In this document: in pieces, positions 12,785-16,057 of the stretch
How the letters are laid out: each line of letters begins with the position of its first letter
Position numbering within the stretch: position 1 is the stretch's first letter
Source of the DNA: Bacillota bacterium
Lineage (GTDB): Bacteria; Bacillota; Clostridia; Christensenellales; Aristaeellaceae
Assembly (NCBI GenBank): GCA_023415145.1
Contig: JAEZLW010000130.1
Span: forward strand, 1-16,057
Direction of reading: 5' to 3'
DNA length: 16,057 nucleotides
Program-made: the position numbers and the translations under genes
Notes under the pieces: generated by a model
Told to the model about the DNA's origin: nothing
Seen by the model: the letters and a program-made list of their open reading frames with translations, nothing else
Database searches by the model: none

Positions 12785-13057
12785 GTGACAAAGGCACTGG
12801 TTTCCGTCACCGGGGCTGACCGCACAGGGATTATCGCCGGGGTGGCGGGTTCGCTCAGTGAAATGAACATCAATATTCTGGATATCACCCAGACCATTCT
12901 GGGCGGCTATTTTACCATGCTGATGATAGTGGATTTAACCTGCGCCACCCGGGATTTTACCGGGGTGCTGGAGGAGATAACGAAGGTAGGCCAAAGGATG
13001 GGCATGGTTATCAACATGCAGCGCGTGGATATTTTTGATGCGATGCACAGGATTTAG
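12785..13057 (+). CDS. ACT-domain protein, UPF0237 family
   Basis: This 90-residue protein is a single ACT domain, the full family length. It opens with TKALVSVTGADRTGIIAGVA (2-21), followed by the LSEMNINILDITQTI loop and strand (24-38), and ends with VINMQRVDIFDAMHRI. ACT domains usually bind small effectors, often amino acids, and form dimers. This family resembles half of the glycine-cleavage regulator GcvR, but no DNA-binding part is seen and the ligand is unknown. The start is GTG at 12785. The next gene begins 11 bases after its stop, and the pairing with UPF0210 recurs across Firmicutes and Archaea, so the two probably act together. Confidence 0.92.
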   Translation: MTKALVSVTGADRTGIIAGVAGSLSEMNINILDITQTILGGYFTMLMIVDLTCATRDFTGVLEEITKVGQRMGMVINMQRVDIFDAMHRI

Positions 13058-13068
13058 GAGGGGTATGT

Positions 13069-14415
13069 ATGATCGACACCAACGAGATCCTGCAAACCAT
13101 ACATATGATCCAGGAAGAAAACCTGGATATCCGCACGATCACCCTTGGCATCAATCTGTTGGACTGTGCCGGTCCAGATAGCAAGGAGACCGGCCGGCGG
13201 GCATATGATAAAATCTGCAAAACCGCCAGCCATTTGGTTCGGGTGGGGGAAGACATCCAGCGGGAATTTGGCATCCCCATTGTGAACAAGCGTATTTCCG
13301 TATCGCCTGTGGCTATGATAGCCCAGGGTGATCCTGTGCCCATCGCCTTTGCGCTGGACAAGGCCGCCAGGGAAGTTGGCGTCAATTTTCTGGGCGGCTA
13401 TTCCGCACTGATGCACAAGGGCGCAACCCATGCGGAGGAGCGGCTCTTGCAGTCTTTGCCCCAGGTGCTTTCGGAAACAGAATACTTATGTGCCAGTATC
13501 AATGTAGGCAGCACCAGGGCCGGTATCAATATGAATGCCGTTCGGGACATGGGCCACATCATCAAGGAAACGGCACGCCTGACATCTGACAGAGACTCTT
13601 TGGGTTGTGCCAAGCTGGTGGTGTTTACCAACGCTGTGGAGGATAATCCTTTTATGGCAGGAGCATTCTGCGGTGTTGGAGAACCGGAGTGCGCCGTAAA
13701 CGTAGGGGTCAGCGGTCCGGGTGTTGTGAAGCGGGCACTGGAGAGCGTTCGCGGGGCTTCTTTTGACATTGTGGCAGAAACGGTGAAACGCACCGCCTTC
13801 AAGGTGACAAGAGTAGGTCAATTGGTGGCCCAGGAAGCCGCAAGGCGTCTGAACATTCCCTTTGGTATTGTGGATTTGTCCCTTGCGCCCACGCCGGCAA
13901 GAGGCGACAGCGTGGCCCATATACTGACCGAAATGGGCTTGGAAATGGCCGGCGCGCCTGGTACAACCGCTGCGCTGGCACTTCTCAATGATGCCGTTAA
14001 AAAAGGCGGCGTCATGGCCAGCAGCCATGTGGGCGGCTTAAGCGGCGCTTTTATTCCAGTCAGCGAAGATATCGGCATGATAGAGGCGGCCGCCTGCGGG
14101 GCGCTGACCCTGGAAAAGCTGGAAGCCATGACCTGCGTCTGCTCCGTTGGCCTGGACATGATTGCCATTCCCGGCGATACCACAGCGGCAGCCATCTCCG
14201 GCATTATTGCAGACGAGGCTGCCATCGGCATGATCAACAACAAGACCACCGCTGTTCGCGTGATCCCTGCCGCAGGCAAAAAAGCGGGGGATGTGGTGAA
14301 CTTCGGAGGCCTATTGGGCTTTGCTCCGGTGATGCCTGTGAACACCTTTGGCAATGCGGAGTTTATCGCAAGAGGCGGGCGGATTCCTGCGCCGCTCAGC
14401 AGTTTGCGGAATTAA
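13069..14415 (+). CDS. PFL-like UPF0210 (DUF711) protein
   Basis: The 448-residue cytoplasmic protein belongs to the conserved UPF0210/DUF711 family. It has the typical opening EILQTIHMIQEENLDIRTIT (6-25) and the stretches NKRISVSPVAMIAQ, SINVGSTRAGINMNAV and NVGVSGPGVVKRAL. Glycine- and alanine-rich segments such as GGLSGAFIPVSEDIGMI and MINNKTTAVRVIPA mark the C-terminal half. The family is called PFL-like because its fold recalls pyruvate formate-lyase, yet I see no glycyl-radical motif at the C terminus. No reaction is established to my knowledge. AGGAGG overlaps the stop of the upstream ACT gene, seven bases before the ATG, showing one operon. A ligand-sensing ACT partner suggests allosteric control of an unknown metabolic step. 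Confidence 0.92.
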   Translation: MIDTNEILQTIHMIQEENLDIRTITLGINLLDCAGPDSKETGRRAYDKICKTASHLVRVGEDIQREFGIPIVNKRISVSPVAMIAQGDPVPIAFALDKAAREVGVNFLGGYSALMHKGATHAEERLLQSLPQVLSETEYLCASINVGSTRAGINMNAVRDMGHIIKETARLTSDRDSLGCAKLVVFTNAVEDNPFMAGAFCGVGEPECAVNVGVSGPGVVKRALESVRGASFDIVAETVKRTAFKVTRVGQLVAQEAARRLNIPFGIVDLSLAPTPARGDSVAHILTEMGLEMAGAPGTTAALALLNDAVKKGGVMASSHVGGLSGAFIPVSEDIGMIEAAACGALTLEKLEAMTCVCSVGLDMIAIPGDTTAAAISGIIADEAAIGMINNKTTAVRVIPAAGKKAGDVVNFGGLLGFAPVMPVNTFGNAEFIARGGRIPAPLSSLRN

Positions 14416-14484
14416 ACCTTGTAGGCTGTTCGTATATCAACGGTATAGCTTTGCAGATATCATGAAGATGCATACAATATGAAA

Positions 14485-14515
14485 AACGCCGCGGCCAATT
14501 TACGACCGCGGCGTT
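14485..14515. terminator. Bidirectional terminator between the UPF0210 gene and the membrane protein gene
   Basis: AACGCCGCGG (14485-14494) and CCGCGGCGTT (14506-14515) form a ten-pair stem with an 11-base loop. On the minus strand the stem runs into U5, a strong terminator for the membrane protein gene. On the plus strand ATATTTT follows, which is weaker. The rest of the gap (14416-14484) holds nothing I can name. Confidence 0.88.
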
Positions 14516-14532
14516 ATATTTTATGGTGATCC

Positions 14533-15924
14533 TTACGGCCTTTGCGGCGCATTGCAGAAGGGGCATGGCTTCAGGTTTTTGAATTTGGTGGTGTTGACTT
14601 CGCGGTAGTAAAAGCTGGTCATTGGCAGAAATTTCGCGTTGACCTTGGAGCACTCGCTGTCCGCGTGATAGAACTCGCCGCCCTTTTCATTAAAATACAG
14701 CTTTGTTTTGGGCGCGGGCGTAGCGGTGGGCTTGGGTGTGGCTGTGGCGGATGTGGTTTCGCCTTCAGTTCCTTCAGTATTTGCCGTATCTTCCACGATA
14801 TCGTTGCTGGCCAGCGAGAGAGGATCCACATACCACTCGTTGTTTACCTTGAGCATAACGATCTGAAAACGTATTTTCACCGGGTCACGGTTGTTTCGCT
14901 TATCGATATTAGCCGTCATGGTAATCGTTCGTGAAGAATCCGTTTCAGTGTTGGAGATTTTTTCAAATTGTTTGTCAAGGGGGGTTCGGTTGGCTGTTAT
15001 TTTAAACAGCTCATTATCCGGCTTTTCCTGTGCGGCTTTCCAGGAGGGAGATACCAAACTCAGCATGTTTGGTATATTGTTTATGTTCCAGAACTCAAAG
15101 AACTGTGACAGCCTTTGCCATGCTGCGCTGCTTTCACCGGATTCAGGCTCAGGGGTTGGCGTAGGCCCAGGGGTGGCCTGGTTCATATTGTTTACGCCCA
15201 TCTGCACCATGCCATCGGGGGTTTGCGTGGGTGAACCGTTGGATTGAACACCCAGATTGCCAGCCGTATTGCCGCGGGCTGACGTTTGGGCATCCTTTTG
15301 AGTGCCGCCGGCAATCAACGATACGATGCACACAAGCATCAACGCACCGTACACCAGCGTCAGCGTCGCCCTGGCGCTGGGAACAAAGGCATGCTGCATC
15401 CACATGGCGATGAGTGCAAGTATGCCAAGGCCAATAAAGGCGATCTTCAATGCGGCAGCGGAAACAAGCAGTGTGAGCACAAAAAGGATAGGCAGCACTG
15501 CCAGCAGCAGAATTTGCAGCCAGTTGTCCCCACCACGGGGTTTTTGGCGCACAGCGTATTCCTGTGGCATGGGCTGCGGGGAGTAGGGCTGCTGGGGGAA
15601 ATACGGCATGGGCTGCTGCATTGGCATGGCGGGCTGCATAGCCTGCGGCTTAAACCCGGGTTGTCTTGGCGGGTAGACAGGCTGTTGCGCAAAACCGGCT
15701 GGCTGGTTGGAATAGGTGGGCGGCGGGGGCATGTATTGCGCTGGCTGCGGCGCTCTTGCGCCTGGCTGAGCATACCCCGGCATCGCAGGCTGCGCAAATG
15801 AACCCTGTGGAGCAGGGCCGGCCGGCGGAATATAAGGTCCCGCAGGCGCAGCCTGCGTTTTTGGCGCGGGCCGCTTTTGCATGCCGTAGGTGGGGGCGGT
15901 GGAATATCTGCTGCGGTTGGTCAT
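14533..15924 (-). CDS. Multidomain membrane protein: Pro-rich N terminus, three helices, NTF2-like region, His/Cys tail
   Basis: I do not recognise this 463-residue protein as a named family. Residues 15-125 are rich in Pro, Gln, Met, Ala and Tyr, low in complexity and probably disordered. Three hydrophobic helices lie at about 135-154, 161-176 and 186-206. A Thr/Pro linker (TPGPTPTPEPE, 251-261) leads to a folded region at about 265-372 that looks like an NTF2-like or DUF4878-type domain (FFEFWNINNIPNMLSLV, then VNNEWYVDPLSL). A second linker (ATATPKPTATPAPK, 393-406) leads to a tail with FYHADSEC and CPFC. His420, Cys425, Cys454 and Cys457 could bind a metal, as in Ada-type zinc modules of some secreted nucleases. 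With three helices and an inside N terminus, the C-terminal domains face out. The ATG follows GAGGAA by seven bases. Confidence 0.75.
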   Translation of the reverse strand: MTNRSRYSTAPTYGMQKRPAPKTQAAPAGPYIPPAGPAPQGSFAQPAMPGYAQPGARAPQPAQYMPPPPTYSNQPAGFAQQPVYPPRQPGFKPQAMQPAMPMQQPMPYFPQQPYSPQPMPQEYAVRQKPRGGDNWLQILLLAVLPILFVLTLLVSAAALKIAFIGLGILALIAMWMQHAFVPSARATLTLVYGALMLVCIVSLIAGGTQKDAQTSARGNTAGNLGVQSNGSPTQTPDGMVQMGVNNMNQATPGPTPTPEPESGESSAAWQRLSQFFEFWNINNIPNMLSLVSPSWKAAQEKPDNELFKITANRTPLDKQFEKISNTETDSSRTITMTANIDKRNNRDPVKIRFQIVMLKVNNEWYVDPLSLASNDIVEDTANTEGTEGETTSATATPKPTATPAPKTKLYFNEKGGEFYHADSECSKVNAKFLPMTSFYYREVNTTKFKNLKPCPFCNAPQRP

Positions 15925-15955
15925 CCTAAAATTCCTCTGCCTTTCTTTGGAAGCA

Positions 15956-15970
15956 TCTGCCTGCGGCAGA
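15956..15970 (-). repeat. Small hairpin in the leader of the membrane protein gene
   Basis: TCTGCC and GGCAGA form a six-pair stem around a three-base loop, about 30 bases before the start codon and upstream of the ribosome site. It may help mRNA stability; no riboswitch fold was recognised around it. Confidence 0.4.
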
Positions 15971-15992
15971 CGTGAGGAGAAATAATAGCTTC

Positions 15993-16002
15993 TGATATAT
16001 CA
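15993..16002. repeat. TGATATATCA palindrome in the leader
   Basis: This perfect ten-base palindrome lies about 18-27 bases downstream of the predicted transcription start, a position where a bound repressor would block transcription. It is AT-rich, so chance occurrence is quite possible. Confidence 0.3.
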
Positions 16003-16026
16003 TTCGTATTCTTGTTCATTCGCTTT

Positions 16027-16054
16027 AGTATAACACATATTGCGCCTCTGTAAA
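16027..16054 (-). promoter_or_regulatory. Promoter of the multidomain membrane protein gene
   Basis: On the minus strand TTTACA (16054-16049) and TATACT (16032-16027) are 16 bp apart, with an extended -10 TG one base before the box. The transcript should start near 16020, leaving a leader of about 95 bases. Confidence 0.75.
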
Positions 16055-16057
16055 CAC

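Noticed and set aside
13398..14354. Minus-strand open frames of 134-180 codons opposite the UPF0210 gene
   Set aside because: The plus strand encodes a complete conserved family member, and the opposing frames show no family resemblance.
15231..15929. Plus-strand open frames opposite the Pro-rich gene, up to 171 codons
   Set aside because: They arise from GC-rich proline codons read on the other strand; the minus-strand frame has the promoter, ribosome site and domain structure.

Overview
The window looks like ordinary chromosome from a Gram-positive, low-motility-signal anaerobe of the class Clostridia. The reasons are strong AGGAGG-type ribosome sites, frequent TTG and GTG starts, sigma-A promoters with 16-18 bp spacers, an FMN riboswitch ahead of ribU, the site-2 protease-scpA-scpB cluster, the ACT/UPF0210 pair and a membrane-tethered FMN_bind protein. 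Base composition is moderately GC-rich. The genus cannot be fixed from sequence alone; a gut lineage such as Christensenellales or a relative is only a guess. No rRNA, tRNA, insertion sequence, phage gene or CRISPR array was found.

Layout. Positions 1-919 (minus) are the 5' part of priA, cut by the window edge. A divergent promoter region (920-1077) separates it from an RlmL-type rRNA methyltransferase (1078-2199, plus). From 4757 back to 2144 on the minus strand there is a unit of promoter, FMN riboswitch, ribU, tsaE, tsaB and rimI, ending at a terminator that lies inside the 3' end of the methyltransferase gene. Positions 7682-4774 (minus) hold a sugar-type solute-binding protein followed by galactokinase. 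Divergent from it, 7719-9957 (plus) is the M50 protease-scpA-scpB operon with a clear terminator. Positions 10065-11675 (plus) encode a membrane-anchored, alanine-rich coiled coil carrying a C-terminal FMN-binding domain. It converges on a pyridoxamine/pyridoxine kinase gene (12593-11748, minus) across a shared bidirectional terminator. Divergent from the kinase, 12711-14415 (plus) carries the ACT-domain/UPF0210 pair. A second bidirectional terminator separates that pair from a large membrane protein of unknown function (15924-14533, minus).

How the parts relate. Most genes are housekeeping: replication restart, rRNA and tRNA modification (t6A), ribosomal protein acetylation, chromosome segregation and cofactor salvage. 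Two parts concern flavin: riboswitch-controlled riboflavin uptake, and a surface protein with a predicted covalent-FMN site. The least understood genes are the coiled-coil flavoprotein and the proline-rich, three-helix membrane protein with an NTF2-like region and a His/Cys metal-site-like tail. No clear, wholly new multi-gene system is visible. The best leads are those two proteins and the possible FMN control of the t6A genes through read-through.
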